A stretch of 64,000 nucleotides of DNA from assembly GCF_014649375.1 (NCBI RefSeq), contig NZ_BMSX01000001.1:248001-312000 (forward strand). The letters are read 5' to 3'. Source of the stretch: Streptomyces aurantiogriseus (lineage in GTDB: Bacteria > Actinomycetota > Actinomycetes > Streptomycetales > Streptomycetaceae). The translations under genes were made by a program, and so were the position numbers. The notes below the pieces were generated by a model. That model ran no database searches, was not told where the DNA came from, and was given only the letters and a program-made list of their open reading frames with translations. This document shows positions 16,806 to 25,628 of this stretch, in pieces. Within the stretch, counting starts at the first letter, position 1; the number at the start of each line of letters is the position of its first letter.

Positions 16806-17504
16806 TCAGGGCCCGAAGACCAGCGCCCGGCACGGCCCCAACGCCGGCGCCGGGTCATCGGGGTCCGTCGTGACGGAGCGCCAGCCCCAGGACCGCAGCG
16901 CCTGGAGGGTTCCCGTGTCGCCGCGGTCCACCAGCGTGACGCCGAGCACGGCGGGACGGCCGGTGAGTCCGGCGGTACGGTCGGCGAGCAGCCGCCTCTG
17001 CAGGCGTCGGGCGAGGTTCCACTCGCGGCCCGGGTCCTGTGTGCGCACCTGGGAGTGGACGACGAGCCCGGAGATCACGAAGAGCCTCCCGGCGGCCGCG
17101 AGCCGGAGCAGATCCCGCGGAAGGTATCCGTCCAGACCTCTCCACCAGGGCCCGTCGGCGCGCACGGGGAAGCCGTAGGCGCATCCCGTCAGCACCCCGA
17201 CCTCCCAGCGACCGGGGATCTCCGCGGCCCCGGCGCTCTCGGCCCCCGCGCTCCCCTGGAGCACGGCGCTCTCCGCCACCAGCAGGGCGAAGCCCGGTCG
17301 CCGTACGTCGACGGCGAGCCGGCGCAGGAAGCGGACACGGTCCTGGTTCCACGCCGACGGGTCGCCTCCCGCGGTCTCCGCGTACAGATCACCGAGTTCC
17401 CGCCGCAGGTCCTCGACCTGCGACCGGCTCAGCCGGCGGATGCGCTCCCCTTCCAGGGGCGACGGTCCCTGTCTGCGCCTCCGGACGGGCACATTCACGG
17501 TCAT
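16806..17504 (-). CDS. hypothetical protein with GNAT-like organisation
   Basis: The 232-residue protein begins at ATG 17504. The order of elements resembles an acetyltransferase fold: an N-terminal helix (SQVEDLRRELGDLYAET), a strand with FALLVAESA, then WEVGVLTGCAYGFPV, LFVISGLVVHSQVR in the place of motif A, a helix with ARRLQRRLLADR, and TGTLQALRSWGWR in the place of motif B. The usual acetyl-CoA pyrophosphate loop is not clear, so the assignment is tentative. It is divergent from the small gene at 17769. Confidence 0.6.
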   Translation of the reverse strand: MTVNVPVRRRRQGPSPLEGERIRRLSRSQVEDLRRELGDLYAETAGGDPSAWNQDRVRFLRRLAVDVRRPGFALLVAESAVLQGSAGAESAGAAEIPGRWEVGVLTGCAYGFPVRADGPWWRGLDGYLPRDLLRLAAAGRLFVISGLVVHSQVRTQDPGREWNLARRLQRRLLADRTAGLTGRPAVLGVTLVDRGDTGTLQALRSWGWRSVTTDPDDPAPALGPCRALVFGP

Positions 17505-17768
17505 GGGGCGAGTCCTGCCCCGGGCTCGGCGGGTACCGGCCCGGCGTCGTCGTTCGCCGAGGACGGCACCGCGGGGAAGCGGACGCACGAAGAACCCTCG
17601 GCTCTTTCACCGTACTCCCGCCCCCGCACCGCCGGCCGGGACCTCAGCGCCCTCCTCCTCACCGTCGTTCTCGCCCTCACCCTCGTTCCCCCGGCCCCGC
17701 GCTCCCGTCCGACCAGGACCCCACCGGGGTACGGTGGACGTACCGGGGGCCGGTGGCGGAGGAGAACG

Positions 17769-18098
17769 GTGACGTCCATGCACGCAAGGTCCGGCCGACC
17801 CGAGGGCGTCGACAGCGGCCCCGAGGTTCGGGACGCCCCGCCCGAGGGCGAGGGACTCGCCGAGGTACGCATCATCGCGGCTGACCCCGACGTCGCCCGG
17901 CAGGTCGCTCTCGCCCTGCGCCAGGTGTTCCGCTGCGACGAACCGCGCAGCTACCCCACGGGCCCGGACGGCGGCGGCACCCTGCTCCACCTGACGGTCG
18001 ACACCGGCCACGGACCGGACATGCCGTCCGACCCCGGGACCTGGCTGGACAGCAGCCGTTCCCAGGCCCGGCGCGCGCACACCGACGAGCCCGGCTGA
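17769..18098 (+). CDS. small hypothetical protein
   Basis: The 109-residue product starts at GTG 17769, which has GGAGGA six bases upstream; ATG 17778 is an alternative. Its core (LAEVRIIAADPDVARQVALALRQVFRC, positions about 30-56, followed by LLHLTVDTGHG) has a beta-alpha-beta pattern like a small ferredoxin-like or receiver-like fold. I do not recognise a named family. It precedes the DUF5994 gene by 153 bases. Confidence 0.6.
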   Translation: MTSMHARSGRPEGVDSGPEVRDAPPEGEGLAEVRIIAADPDVARQVALALRQVFRCDEPRSYPTGPDGGGTLLHLTVDTGHGPDMPSDPGTWLDSSRSQARRAHTDEPG

Positions 18099-18251
18099 CG
18101 GACGGCAACCGCGAGCGCCAGGAGTAGCGTGGGACAAGAAGGCCACCGGAGGCCCTCTTCGGTCCTCCGTGAGCCCCTCGCGCCGACAACCCTCCGACCT
18201 CGCCGCCGCTCCTGAGCCGGCTGCCGGAACCGTACAGGCAGGTGAGGCACG

Positions 18252-18755
18252 ATGCCCCGCACCGATCCCCCACCGACGGCAGGCTTCCTGCCGGACGGCA
18301 TCCACGAGTCCGTACGCCCCGGGACGGCCCTCGTGCGGCTGGAGACGACACACGACCGCCGGGGAGTCCTCGACGGCGCGTGGTGGCCACGCTCCCGCGA
18401 CGTCACCACCGAGCTGCCCGGGCTGATCACCGCGCTGGCCGAACACCTCGGCCCGGTCACCCGCGTCGGCCTGGACTCCGCCGCCTGGGACGGGCTCCCG
18501 ACGCGTCTGGTCATCGACGGCCGCGTCGTGCACATCGACGCCTCGTCCGTGGGCGACGACACCGTCCTGATCACGCGAGGCGATCAGGACCTCTTCTCCC
18601 TGCTGGTCGTACCGCCGGACAGCCCACCCCGCGCGGCGTGGGCCGCGATGGCGGAGGCGGTCCGTGCCGACAACATCAAGGAGGCCGGGCGGATCCTTCT
18701 CGACACCGGCGCCGAGCCTCTCGGGCCCTCAGGGCGTGGGCCCGTCGCGCCGTAG
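18252..18755 (+). CDS. DUF5994-type hypothetical protein
   Basis: The 167-residue product has the typical motifs of DUF5994 proteins of actinomycetes: an N-terminal [24 protein letters not shown] segment (positions about 27-50), then ELPGLITAL and VDASS-like IDASSVGDD. The Asp-Gly-Ala-Trp-Trp-Pro stretch is the most conserved part. GGTGAGG lies before the ATG. No biochemical function is known. It often sits near stress genes, and here precedes the cold-shock block. Confidence 0.75.
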   Translation: MPRTDPPPTAGFLPDGIHESVRPGTALVRLETTHDRRGVLDGAWWPRSRDVTTELPGLITALAEHLGPVTRVGLDSAAWDGLPTRLVIDGRVVHIDASSVGDDTVLITRGDQDLFSLLVVPPDSPPRAAWAAMAEAVRADNIKEAGRILLDTGAEPLGPSGRGPVAP

Positions 18756-18775
18756 GACGGGAGGTCACGGTGGCG

Positions 18776-19003
18776 GAGCAATATCTGTCGTGGCGAGGTG
18801 AGAATTTACCGCGGGGCGCGATGAGTATTTCCTCGGTCGACAGGCCAAGTGAAATTATTCACCGCGCACGGCCGATCGCGCCGTGCTACTGTCGATATCA
18901 GTTGCAGTTGTGGTTCCCAGAAGGTTTTTCCGACGGGGTGATCATTACGGCGACCGGAGTCCGCACACGGCGACTCCGAACCGTCTTCCCGAAGGAGAAA
19001 AAA
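18776..19003 (+). promoter_or_regulatory. promoter and long 5' leader of the cold-shock gene
   Basis: Between the DUF5994 stop and the cold-shock ATG lie about 230 bases with lower GC than the surroundings and no convincing reading frame. The stretch CCGTGCTACTGTCG near 18880 could hold a -10 element (TACTGT), which would give an untranslated leader of about 110 bases. Long structured leaders are typical of cspA-type genes and serve as cold-responsive translation switches; that function is inferred here. Confidence 0.45.
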
Positions 19004-19210
19004 ATGGCTACCACTGGCACCGTGAAGTGGTTCAACGCGGAAAAGGGCTTCGGCTTCATCGCGCAGGACGGCGGCGGCCCCGACGTCTTCGCCCACTACT
19101 CGAACATCGCCACGCAGGGCTTCCGTGAGCTGCAGGAAGGCCAGAAGGTCTCCTTCGACATCGCTCAGGGCCAGAAGGGCCCGACGGCGGAGAACATCGT
19201 TCCCGCCTGA
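19004..19210 (+). CDS. CspA-family cold-shock protein
   Basis: The 68-residue protein is a full-length cold-shock domain: [15 protein letters not shown] carries the RNP1 motif and DVFAHYSNI the RNP2 motif. It binds single-stranded nucleic acids and acts as an RNA chaperone in the cytoplasm. ATG 19004 has GAAGGAG with an A-rich spacer. A strong terminator follows, so it is transcribed alone, upstream of the DEAD-box helicase gene. Confidence 0.96.
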   Translation: MATTGTVKWFNAEKGFGFIAQDGGGPDVFAHYSNIATQGFRELQEGQKVSFDIAQGQKGPTAENIVPA

Positions 19211-19234
19211 CACAAGCGCTGACGCGTACTCCGC

Positions 19235-19282
19235 AGCTGGGGCCCGCACCTTGGGGTGCGGGCCCCAGCTCGCTGCGTTTTT
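19235..19282 (+). terminator. strong factor-independent terminator of the cold-shock gene
   Basis: Perfect 16-bp arms AGCTGGGGCCCGCACC (19235-19250) and its complement (19255-19270) enclose a TTGG loop, and TTTTT follows at 19278-19282. It is 25 bases after the stop codon. Confidence 0.9.
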
Positions 19283-19365
19283 CAGGGCGCTTTACGGGAG
19301 CGCTTCGACTCCATCGTCTCGGCTCGTTCTCGCAATTCTCCGCGCTGCTCACTCCGCTCCGGGAA

Positions 19366-19395
19366 TTCCTTGATACGCGCCGCATCAAGGAAGGT
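19366..19395 (+). promoter_or_regulatory. RNA hairpin covering the helicase ribosome binding site
   Basis: TTCCTTGAT (19366-19374) and ATCAAGGAA (19384-19392) form a perfect 9-bp stem with a 9-base loop. The second arm contains most of the Shine-Dalgarno sequence AAGGAAGG (19387-19394), eight bases before ATG 19401. Folding would hide the binding site. A temperature or protein-controlled switch fits the cold-shock context, by inference. Confidence 0.6.
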
Positions 19396-19400
19396 TCCGT

Positions 19401-20927
19401 ATGAACCGTGCACGCACCACTCGCCGTTCCAAACGCTCCGGAGGCCCGGCCGCCGACCGCTCCGGCGCTCCGCGCCGTGCCCAGGGCACCGGACGTCGAC
19501 AGGCCGCGCCCCAGGGCGAGTTCACGCTGCCGAAGACGGTCACGCCCGCACTGCCCGCCGTCGAGTCGTTCGCCGATCTCGCCCTGCCGGCGCCGTTGCT
19601 GGCCGCGCTCGGCCACGAGGGTGTGACCGTCCCGTTCCCGATCCAGGGGGCGACCCTGCCGAACTCCCTGGCCGGCCGTGACGTACTCGGCCGGGGCCGC
19701 ACCGGCTCGGGCAAGACCCTCGCGTTCGGTCTCGCCGTGCTGACCCGTACGGCGGGCCGCCGCGCCGAACCACGGCAGCCGCTGGCCCTCGTCCTCGTGC
19801 CCACCCGCGAGCTCGCCCAGCAGGTCACCGACGCGCTCACCCCCTACGCCCGTTCGCTGAAGCTGCGGCTGGCCACCGTGGTCGGCGGAATGTCGATCGG
19901 CCGCCAGGCAAGTGCGCTGCGGGGCGGGGCGGAGGTCGTCGTCGCGACACCGGGACGGCTCAAGGACCTCATCGACCGGGGCGACTGCCGGCTGAACGAG
20001 GTCGACGTCACCGTCCTCGACGAGGCCGACCAGATGGCCGACATGGGCTTCATGCCCCAGGTCACCGCCCTGCTCGACCAGGTGCGCCCCGAGGGACAGC
20101 GGATGCTCTTCTCGGCCACCCTGGACCGCAACGTCGACCGGCTGGTCCGCCGCTACCTGACCGACCCGGTGGTCCACTCCGTCGACCCGGTGGCGGCTGC
20201 GGTCACCACCATGGAGCACCACGTCCTCCACGTGCACGAGGCCGACAAGCACCGGACGACCACCGAGATCGCGGCGCGGGACAGCCGCGTGATCATGTTC
20301 CTGGACACCAAGCACGCGGTGGACCGGCTGACCAGGCACCTGCTCAGCAGCGGCGTCCGCGCCGCCGCCCTGCACGGCGGCAAGTCCCAGCCGCAGCGCA
20401 CGCGCACCCTTGCCCAGTTCAAGAACGGGCAGGTGACGGCGCTGGTGGCGACCAATGTCGCCGCGCGCGGGATCCACGTCGACAACCTCGACCTCGTCGT
20501 CAACGTGGATCCGCCCAGCGACCCCAAGGACTACCTGCACCGCGGCGGTCGTACGGCCCGCGCCGGCGAGTCCGGCAGGGTCGTCACCCTCGTGACCCCC
20601 GACCAGCGCCGCGGCATGAGCCGGCTGATGGCCGCGGCCGGCATCACCGCGCGGATCACCCCGGTACGGTCGGGTGAGGCGGAGCTGAGCCGCATCACCG
20701 GCGCCCAGGCCCCTTCCGGTGTCCCCGTCGTCATCACGGCGCCGGTCGCAGAACGTCCGCGCCGGGCCGCGTCCTCGGCGTCGTCCGGTGGCCGCCGGGG
20801 CCGGTCCGGGCAGGGCAAATCCGCCCAGAACCGCACCGCTCAGAACCGCACCGCTCAGGGCCGGTCCGCCGGCACGGCGCCGCGCCGTGGGACACAGCGG
20901 CGGTCCACTCTCGGTCCGGCGGTCTAG
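19401..20927 (+). CDS. DEAD-box ATP-dependent RNA helicase
   Basis: The 508-residue product has a short basic N-terminus, Q-motif region (PFPIQGATLP), motif I GRTGSGKT, PTRELAQQ (Ia), TPGRLKDLI (Ib), motif II VLDEADQM, motif III SAT, and in the second RecA domain ATNVAARGIHVDNLDLV and HRGGRTARAGESG. The C-terminal 90 residues are basic and repetitive (QNRTAQNRTAQGRS), an RNA-binding tail. Such helicases unwind RNA structures at low temperature; the adjoining cold-shock gene agrees. A hairpin covers its ribosome binding site. Confidence 0.95.
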   Translation: MNRARTTRRSKRSGGPAADRSGAPRRAQGTGRRQAAPQGEFTLPKTVTPALPAVESFADLALPAPLLAALGHEGVTVPFPIQGATLPNSLAGRDVLGRGRTGSGKTLAFGLAVLTRTAGRRAEPRQPLALVLVPTRELAQQVTDALTPYARSLKLRLATVVGGMSIGRQASALRGGAEVVVATPGRLKDLIDRGDCRLNEVDVTVLDEADQMADMGFMPQVTALLDQVRPEGQRMLFSATLDRNVDRLVRRYLTDPVVHSVDPVAAAVTTMEHHVLHVHEADKHRTTTEIAARDSRVIMFLDTKHAVDRLTRHLLSSGVRAAALHGGKSQPQRTRTLAQFKNGQVTALVATNVAARGIHVDNLDLVVNVDPPSDPKDYLHRGGRTARAGESGRVVTLVTPDQRRGMSRLMAAAGITARITPVRSGEAELSRITGAQAPSGVPVVITAPVAERPRRAASSASSGGRRGRSGQGKSAQNRTAQNRTAQGRSAGTAPRRGTQRRSTLGPAV

Positions 20928-21242
20928 ATGCGGCGACTCCCGGCGGATCCCGCCCCCGTGCCCGTGGGCGACGACACCGAGCCGTCCGCGCCGCGGGTCA
21001 GTGACGACATGACCGTCGAGGTGGCCCTGTCCGTCATGGCGGGCGCCCGGGTCGACCACCTGCTCCTCTGCGACGGGGACGACCAGTGCACGGGTCTGGT
21101 CACGCGGGCCCGGCTGACCGTCCTCCGCGACAGCTCCACGTACACGGACCGCATCCGTCTGCGGGACGTCCCCGGCGGAGCGCTCCCGTCCCCCCGTCCG
21201 GCGCCCGCCCCGGCGCCATCCGTTCCCCTTCGCTCTCTGTGA
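20928..21242 (+). CDS. CBS-domain protein
   Basis: The 104-residue product starts directly after the helicase stop (TAG then ATG), so the two are co-transcribed and coupled. It contains one CBS-like unit: VSDDMTVEVALSVMAGARVDHLLLCDGDDQ region followed by CTGLVTRARLTVLRD. A Pro/Ala-rich tail follows. CBS domains usually work as pairs, so it probably dimerises. It may bind adenine nucleotides; the function is unknown. Confidence 0.75.
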   Translation: MRRLPADPAPVPVGDDTEPSAPRVSDDMTVEVALSVMAGARVDHLLLCDGDDQCTGLVTRARLTVLRDSSTYTDRIRLRDVPGGALPSPRPAPAPAPSVPLRSL

Positions 21243-21248
21243 GGCACC

Positions 21249-21572
21249 ATGCGCTGCGTCATCGCCCGGTACCCGTTCGATCTGACCAAGGAGGGCGTGC
21301 TGGCCTCCATGAAGGGCGTCACGCCCGAGCTCATCACGGGTGAGTCCGTGACCATCGGCCGCCGCCGCTACCCCGTGAAGCAGGTGGGCGAGGTCATCAC
21401 CCGGCAGGACCGCCGTGACTTCAGCAGCGGCGAGGTCGTCCGGGCCATGACCCGGCTCGGATTCACCTGCCACAGCCACCCCGAGCCCCCGCCCGCGGGT
21501 GTCCTCACTCCCCTCCAGACGGCATCGGACCTGCTCGGCAGGACCGACGCGCGGCCCTTCCCCGGGGTGTGA
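21249..21572 (+). CDS. SCO5918-type conserved hypothetical protein
   Basis: The 107-residue protein contains a segment MRCVIARYPFDLTKEGV at its N-terminus and GRRRYPVKQVGEVITRQDRRDFS in the middle, which I recognise from proteins named SCO5918 family in Streptomyces annotation. It lies seven bases after the CBS gene with GAGG before the ATG, so it belongs to the same operon as the helicase. The association with cold-shock genes suggests an RNA-related role, by context only. Confidence 0.75.
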   Translation: MRCVIARYPFDLTKEGVLASMKGVTPELITGESVTIGRRRYPVKQVGEVITRQDRRDFSSGEVVRAMTRLGFTCHSHPEPPPAGVLTPLQTASDLLGRTDARPFPGV

Positions 21573-21679
21573 GGACGGGCGGGAAACCGCCGTCACCGAC
21601 GCGATGGTGTTGAATTTCCGGTGGGGCCCTGGTGCAGGACCGAATCGGGGCCCCTCGACGCGCCGCGCAACGAGGTGAC

Positions 21680-22030
21680 ATGACAGCAGACAGTCCGCTC
21701 AACGGTCGACTGGACGACGACGACTACCCCGCGTACACCATGGGCCGGGCGGCGGAGATGCTCGGCACCACACCCGGCTTCCTCCGCGCCATCGGTGAGG
21801 CCCGCCTGATCACCCCGCTGCGTTCGGAGGGCGGCCACCGCCGGTACTCCCGCTACCAGCTGCGGATCGCCGCTCGCGCCCGCGAACTAGTCGACCAGGG
21901 CACCCCGATCGAAGCCGCCTGCCGCATCGTCATCCTCGAGGACCAGCTCGAGGAGGCCCAGCGCATCAACGCCGAATACCGCCGCGCCGCCGAGGAAGCG
22001 GCCGACGGCTCCTCTCCCGGTTCCAGCTGA
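21680..22030 (+). CDS. MerR-type helix-turn-helix regulator
   Basis: The 116-residue product has a MerR DNA-binding domain: YTMGRAAEMLGTTPGFLRAIGEARLI, then the wing GGHRRYSRYQLRI, followed by a helical dimerisation region (IVILEDQLEEAQRINAEYRRAAEEA). There is no room for a large ligand domain. The ATG at 21680 has GAGGTGAC immediately upstream; an in-frame ATG lies further up at 21632 but lacks a site. It may regulate the cold-shock operon before it. Confidence 0.88.
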   Translation: MTADSPLNGRLDDDDYPAYTMGRAAEMLGTTPGFLRAIGEARLITPLRSEGGHRRYSRYQLRIAARARELVDQGTPIEAACRIVILEDQLEEAQRINAEYRRAAEEAADGSSPGSS

Positions 22031-22102
22031 TCGCCGGGCACGGGCCTGCGTGCCGTACGGGGCGTGCGGGGCCGTTCCGATCCGGGTCACCCTGCCGTCG
22101 GC

Positions 22103-24562
22103 TCACCACGGCTCCCCCGACAGCACCTCCTGTTCCGCCCAGATCGTCTTCCCCGTGGTCGTGGGCCGTGTCCCCCATCGCAGGCTCAGTTGGGCGACGA
22201 GGAGCAGGCCGCGGCCGCCCTCGTCGTAGATGCGGGCGCGGCGCATGTGGGGAGCGGTGTTGCTGGCGTCGGAAACCTCGCAGATGAGGGTTCTGTCGTG
22301 GATGAGGCGGAGTTGGACCGGTGGGGCGGCGTGCCGGATGGCGTTGGTGACCAGTTCGCTGACGATCAGCTCCGTGACGAACGCGGTGTCGGTCAGGCCC
22401 CAGGTCTCCAGGCGGTCGGCGACGTTCTTGCGGGTGTCGGCGACGGCGGCGGGGTCGGGGGCGACGTCCCAGGTGGCGACCCGAGAGGCGTCCAGGGCCC
22501 GGGTGCGGGCGAGGAGGAGGGCCACGTCGTCGGCGGGGCGGTGCGGGAGGACGGCGCCGAGGACCGTGTCGCAGAGGACGTCCAGGGAGGCCGCGGGGGT
22601 GGTGAGGGCCCGGCACAGGCGGGAGACGCCGGCGTCGACGTCGTTGTCGCGGGATTCGATCAGGCCGTCGGTGTAGAGGGCGAGCAGGCTGCCCTCGGGC
22701 AGCTCGATCTCGGCCGCCTCGAAGGGGAGACCGCCCAGGCCCAGCGGGGGTCCCGCCGGGAGGGGAAGGAGGTCGACGGTGGTTCCGTCCGGGCTCACCA
22801 CCACCGGGAGGGGATGGCCGGCGCGGGCGAGGGCGCAGTGGCGGGAGACGGGGTCGTACACGGCGTAGAGGCAGGTGGCTCCGACATCGCCCGCGGATTC
22901 CCCGTCGCCGGGGTGCCGGTCCGGGCCCTCCGCCTCGGTAGCCAGGCGGCCCACCAGGTCGTCGAGGTGGGTGAGCAGTTCGTCGGGGGGAAGGTCGATG
23001 TCGGCGAGGGTGCGGACGGCCGTACGCAGGCGTCCCATGGCCGCGGAGGCGTGGATGCCGTGGCCGACGACGTCGCCGACGACCAGCGCCACCCTGGCCC
23101 CGGACAGCGGGATCACGTCGAACCAGTCGCCGCCCACCCCCGCCCGGGCGCCGGCCGGGAGGTAGCGGGAGGCGACCTCCACGGCGGCCTGCTCGGGCAG
23201 CCGCTGCGGCAGCAGGCTGCGCTGCAGGGTGACCGCCGTGCCGCGCTCGCGGGTGTAGCGGCGGGCGTTGTCGATGCAGACGGCCGCCCGGGCGGCCAGT
23301 TCCTCGGCCAGGACCAGGTCGTCCTGCTGGAACGGGTCGGGGTGCCGGTGCCGGGCGAAGACGGCGACGCCGAGGGTGGTGCCGCGTGCGGACAGAGGAA
23401 CGGCCATCACGGAGTGGAAGCCGAAGTCACGGATGCGGGCGGTCCGCAGCGGATCGTCGGCCACCCAGTCGGCGATCGCGGAGTCGGTCACCTGCCGGCG
23501 CACGGCGCGTCCCGAGCGGAGGGCCTCGAACGGCGGGGAGCCCTCCGGGTACTCGTCCACCTCGCCCAGGGCGAGGACCGCCTCGGGCACCCCGGGCAGC
23601 ACGGACTGGTGGGCGACGCGCCGCAGCATCAGGGATCCGCCGGCCGCGGGCTCCTCCTGGCCGTCCTCGAACGAGGTCAGCAGGTCGACGCTGATGAAGT
23701 CGGCGAGCGCCGGTACGGCCACGTCCGCCAGGTCCTGCGCCGTACGCGTCACGTCGAGGGTGCTGCCGATCCGCCGGCCGGCCTCGGCGATCAGCTGCAG
23801 GCGCCCGCGGGCCCAGTGCTGCTCCGTGATGTCGTGGGCGGTGAGACAGACGCCGTGGGTGCGGCCGCCGGAGTCCCGCAGCGGTGCCAGGAAGACCGAC
23901 CAGGCGTGCTCACGGTTCTCACCGGCGGCGCGCAGGAAGTTCTCGCGGTACTGCGGCTCACCGGTCTCCAGCGCCCGGAGCATGTCCTGCTCCGCCAGTT
24001 CACCCGCCTCGTTGTCCACGATCTCCGGCACGCGCAGCCCGCGCATCTCGGCCTCGGTGAGGGCCACGGACCGCTCCATGGCCGCGTTGGCCCGCCGCAG
24101 CCGCAGCCCGGTGTCGTACAGCGCCAGCGCACAGCTCGGGGACTGGGCGAAGCTCCAGCTCACCAGGCTCTCGTCGGCCGGGCGGCCCTCCCGCCCGGTC
24201 AGCGGGGAGAGCACCAGCCACGCACCGGCGCCGTGCTCCGGCGTCCGGTGGTGGGCCAGCACACGGGCCTCGACACGATGGCCGTCCCGATGCCTGAGGG
24301 CGAGCGTTCCGTGCCACCTCGGCAGCTGGGCGAAGGGCGGGAGGTCCGCTGCCGCGGGCTCCTCGGCGAGCAGGGTGGCCGCCGGCCGGCCCAGGATCTG
24401 CGCCGCCGTGTGTCCCAGCAGGTGTTCGGCGCCGTCGTTCCATCCGGTCACGGTGCCGTGTTCGTCGACGCTGGCGCGCGCGGTGAGCGCCTCACCGACG
24501 ACGTCCCGGGCGGAGCTCGGGCCCTGGACCGCTGTCTGCTCTTCGCCGATTCGCCGGTCCAT
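22103..24562 (-). CDS. PAS-PAS-GAF-SpoIIE phosphatase with C-terminal HATPase
   Basis: The 819-residue product has two PAS regions (about 25-120 and 135-255), a GAF domain (about 270-435), a PP2C-like SpoIIE domain (about 460-670, with GGDWFDVIPL, VVGDVVGHGIHASAAMGRLR, ALYTDGLIE and DDVALLL) and a GHKL ATPase domain (about 690-815, with ELVTNAIRHA and DEGGRGLLLV). This is the streptomycete RsbU/RsbW fusion design: the phosphatase acts on an anti-anti-sigma factor, the kinase-like domain may bind or phosphorylate it. It probably links an environmental signal to a sigma factor. No partner gene is adjacent. Confidence 0.93.
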   Translation of the reverse strand: MDRRIGEEQTAVQGPSSARDVVGEALTARASVDEHGTVTGWNDGAEHLLGHTAAQILGRPAATLLAEEPAAADLPPFAQLPRWHGTLALRHRDGHRVEARVLAHHRTPEHGAGAWLVLSPLTGREGRPADESLVSWSFAQSPSCALALYDTGLRLRRANAAMERSVALTEAEMRGLRVPEIVDNEAGELAEQDMLRALETGEPQYRENFLRAAGENREHAWSVFLAPLRDSGGRTHGVCLTAHDITEQHWARGRLQLIAEAGRRIGSTLDVTRTAQDLADVAVPALADFISVDLLTSFEDGQEEPAAGGSLMLRRVAHQSVLPGVPEAVLALGEVDEYPEGSPPFEALRSGRAVRRQVTDSAIADWVADDPLRTARIRDFGFHSVMAVPLSARGTTLGVAVFARHRHPDPFQQDDLVLAEELAARAAVCIDNARRYTRERGTAVTLQRSLLPQRLPEQAAVEVASRYLPAGARAGVGGDWFDVIPLSGARVALVVGDVVGHGIHASAAMGRLRTAVRTLADIDLPPDELLTHLDDLVGRLATEAEGPDRHPGDGESAGDVGATCLYAVYDPVSRHCALARAGHPLPVVVSPDGTTVDLLPLPAGPPLGLGGLPFEAAEIELPEGSLLALYTDGLIESRDNDVDAGVSRLCRALTTPAASLDVLCDTVLGAVLPHRPADDVALLLARTRALDASRVATWDVAPDPAAVADTRKNVADRLETWGLTDTAFVTELIVSELVTNAIRHAAPPVQLRLIHDRTLICEVSDASNTAPHMRRARIYDEGGRGLLLVAQLSLRWGTRPTTTGKTIWAEQEVLSGEPW

Positions 24563-24772
24563 CGCCGCTCATCTCGCTCTCGTAGAGCTGTCCGCTGCGT
24601 TGGCGTGCCTGGGGTGTTGAGGCGTGCCTGATTTCTTCACTTCCAGTCCAGTCTTACTCCTTTTGGGGTGATCACGTAGTTCACCGATCAGCCCAGTGCC
24701 ACCTGCGCCGCGCCCCGGCCCCGCCGATGCTGAGGGCCATGGACACGACGACGTCGGAAGCAGGAGGCCGGA

Positions 24773-25522
24773 ATGGGGCGTCTCAGTGAGCGGGTCGCGA
24801 TCGTCACCGGTGGGGCCAGGGGGATCGGGGCGGCGGTGGCGCGGCTGCTCGCGGCCGAGGGGGCCGCCGTGGTGGTCGCCGACGTCCTCGAGGCCGAGGG
24901 GGCCCGCCTGGTGGCGGAGCTCGGCGGCCGGTCCCGCTTCGTACCGCTCGACGTCACCGGTGAGGACGGGTGGGAGCGGGCCGTGGCGGAGACGGAACGG
25001 GAGCTGGGGCCGGTCTCGGTGCTGGTGAACAACGCCGGGGTCGTCGAGTGGGCGCCGATGGAGGAACAGAGCCTCGAGTCGTTCCGGCGGGTGATCGACG
25101 TCAATCTCCAGGGCCCGTGGCTGGGCATGCGCGCGGTGGCGCCGTCGCTGCGCCGGGCCGGCGGCGGGGTGATCGTGAACATGTCCTCCCTCGCCGGGCT
25201 GATCGGGTACGCCGGCGTCGGAGCGTACGTGGCCGGCAAGTGGGGGCTGCGCGGGCTGACGAAGGCCGCCGCGCTGGAGCTGGCTCCCGACGGGGTCCGC
25301 GTCTGCTCCGTCCACCCGGGTGCCGTCCGCACCGTGATGACGGCCGGCTTCGACGACTCGTTCGTCTCCGGGCAGCCCCTCCCCCGGTTCGGTGAGCCCG
25401 AGGAGGTCGCCCGCATGGTGCTCTTCCTCGTCACCGACGCCACCTTCTCGACCGGCAGCGAGTTCGTCCTGGACGGCGGTGTCCTCGCCGGCCCGCCCGC
25501 GCTTCTCAGCTCCGACCGCTGA
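24773..25522 (+). CDS. SDR-family NAD(P)-dependent oxidoreductase
   Basis: The 249-residue protein is a classical short-chain dehydrogenase: cofactor loop TGGARGIG near residue 13, NNAG, catalytic Ser in NMSSLAG, and YxxxK in AYVAGKWG. The acidic residue after the second strand (VVVADVLEAEG) favours NAD(H). The C-terminal STGSEFVLDGG is standard. ATG 24773 follows GGAGGCCGGA. The substrate cannot be deduced; hydroxysteroid or secondary alcohols are common for this group. Confidence 0.93.
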   Translation: MGRLSERVAIVTGGARGIGAAVARLLAAEGAAVVVADVLEAEGARLVAELGGRSRFVPLDVTGEDGWERAVAETERELGPVSVLVNNAGVVEWAPMEEQSLESFRRVIDVNLQGPWLGMRAVAPSLRRAGGGVIVNMSSLAGLIGYAGVGAYVAGKWGLRGLTKAAALELAPDGVRVCSVHPGAVRTVMTAGFDDSFVSGQPLPRFGEPEEVARMVLFLVTDATFSTGSEFVLDGGVLAGPPALLSSDR

Positions 25523-25571
25523 CCCGGCCGGCCGCGGCGGTGCGGGCCGATCCCTGAGAGGCCGATCGCTT

Positions 25572-25628
25572 CAGTTCAGGCCGACCACGACAGTTCAGGC
25601 CGATCACGTCAGTTCAAGCCGATCGCCG
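25572..25628. repeat. three tandem 19-bp repeats at the end of the binding-protein gene
   Basis: Units at 25572-25590, 25591-25609 and 25610-25628 all begin with CAGTTCAGGCCGA or a one-base variant. The last unit encodes the C-terminus of the lipoprotein gene read on the minus strand, and the stop codon lies at the unit border. Confidence 0.75.

Noticed and set aside
22064..24631. 855-codon plus-strand frame opposite the SpoIIE phosphatase
   Set aside because: The minus-strand product has five recognisable domains; the plus-strand frame is a composition artefact.
25572..25628. Short tandem repeats considered as a CRISPR array
   Set aside because: Units abut without spacers, only three copies are present, and no cas genes exist in the window. 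The same holds for 11344-11388 and 60408-60449.
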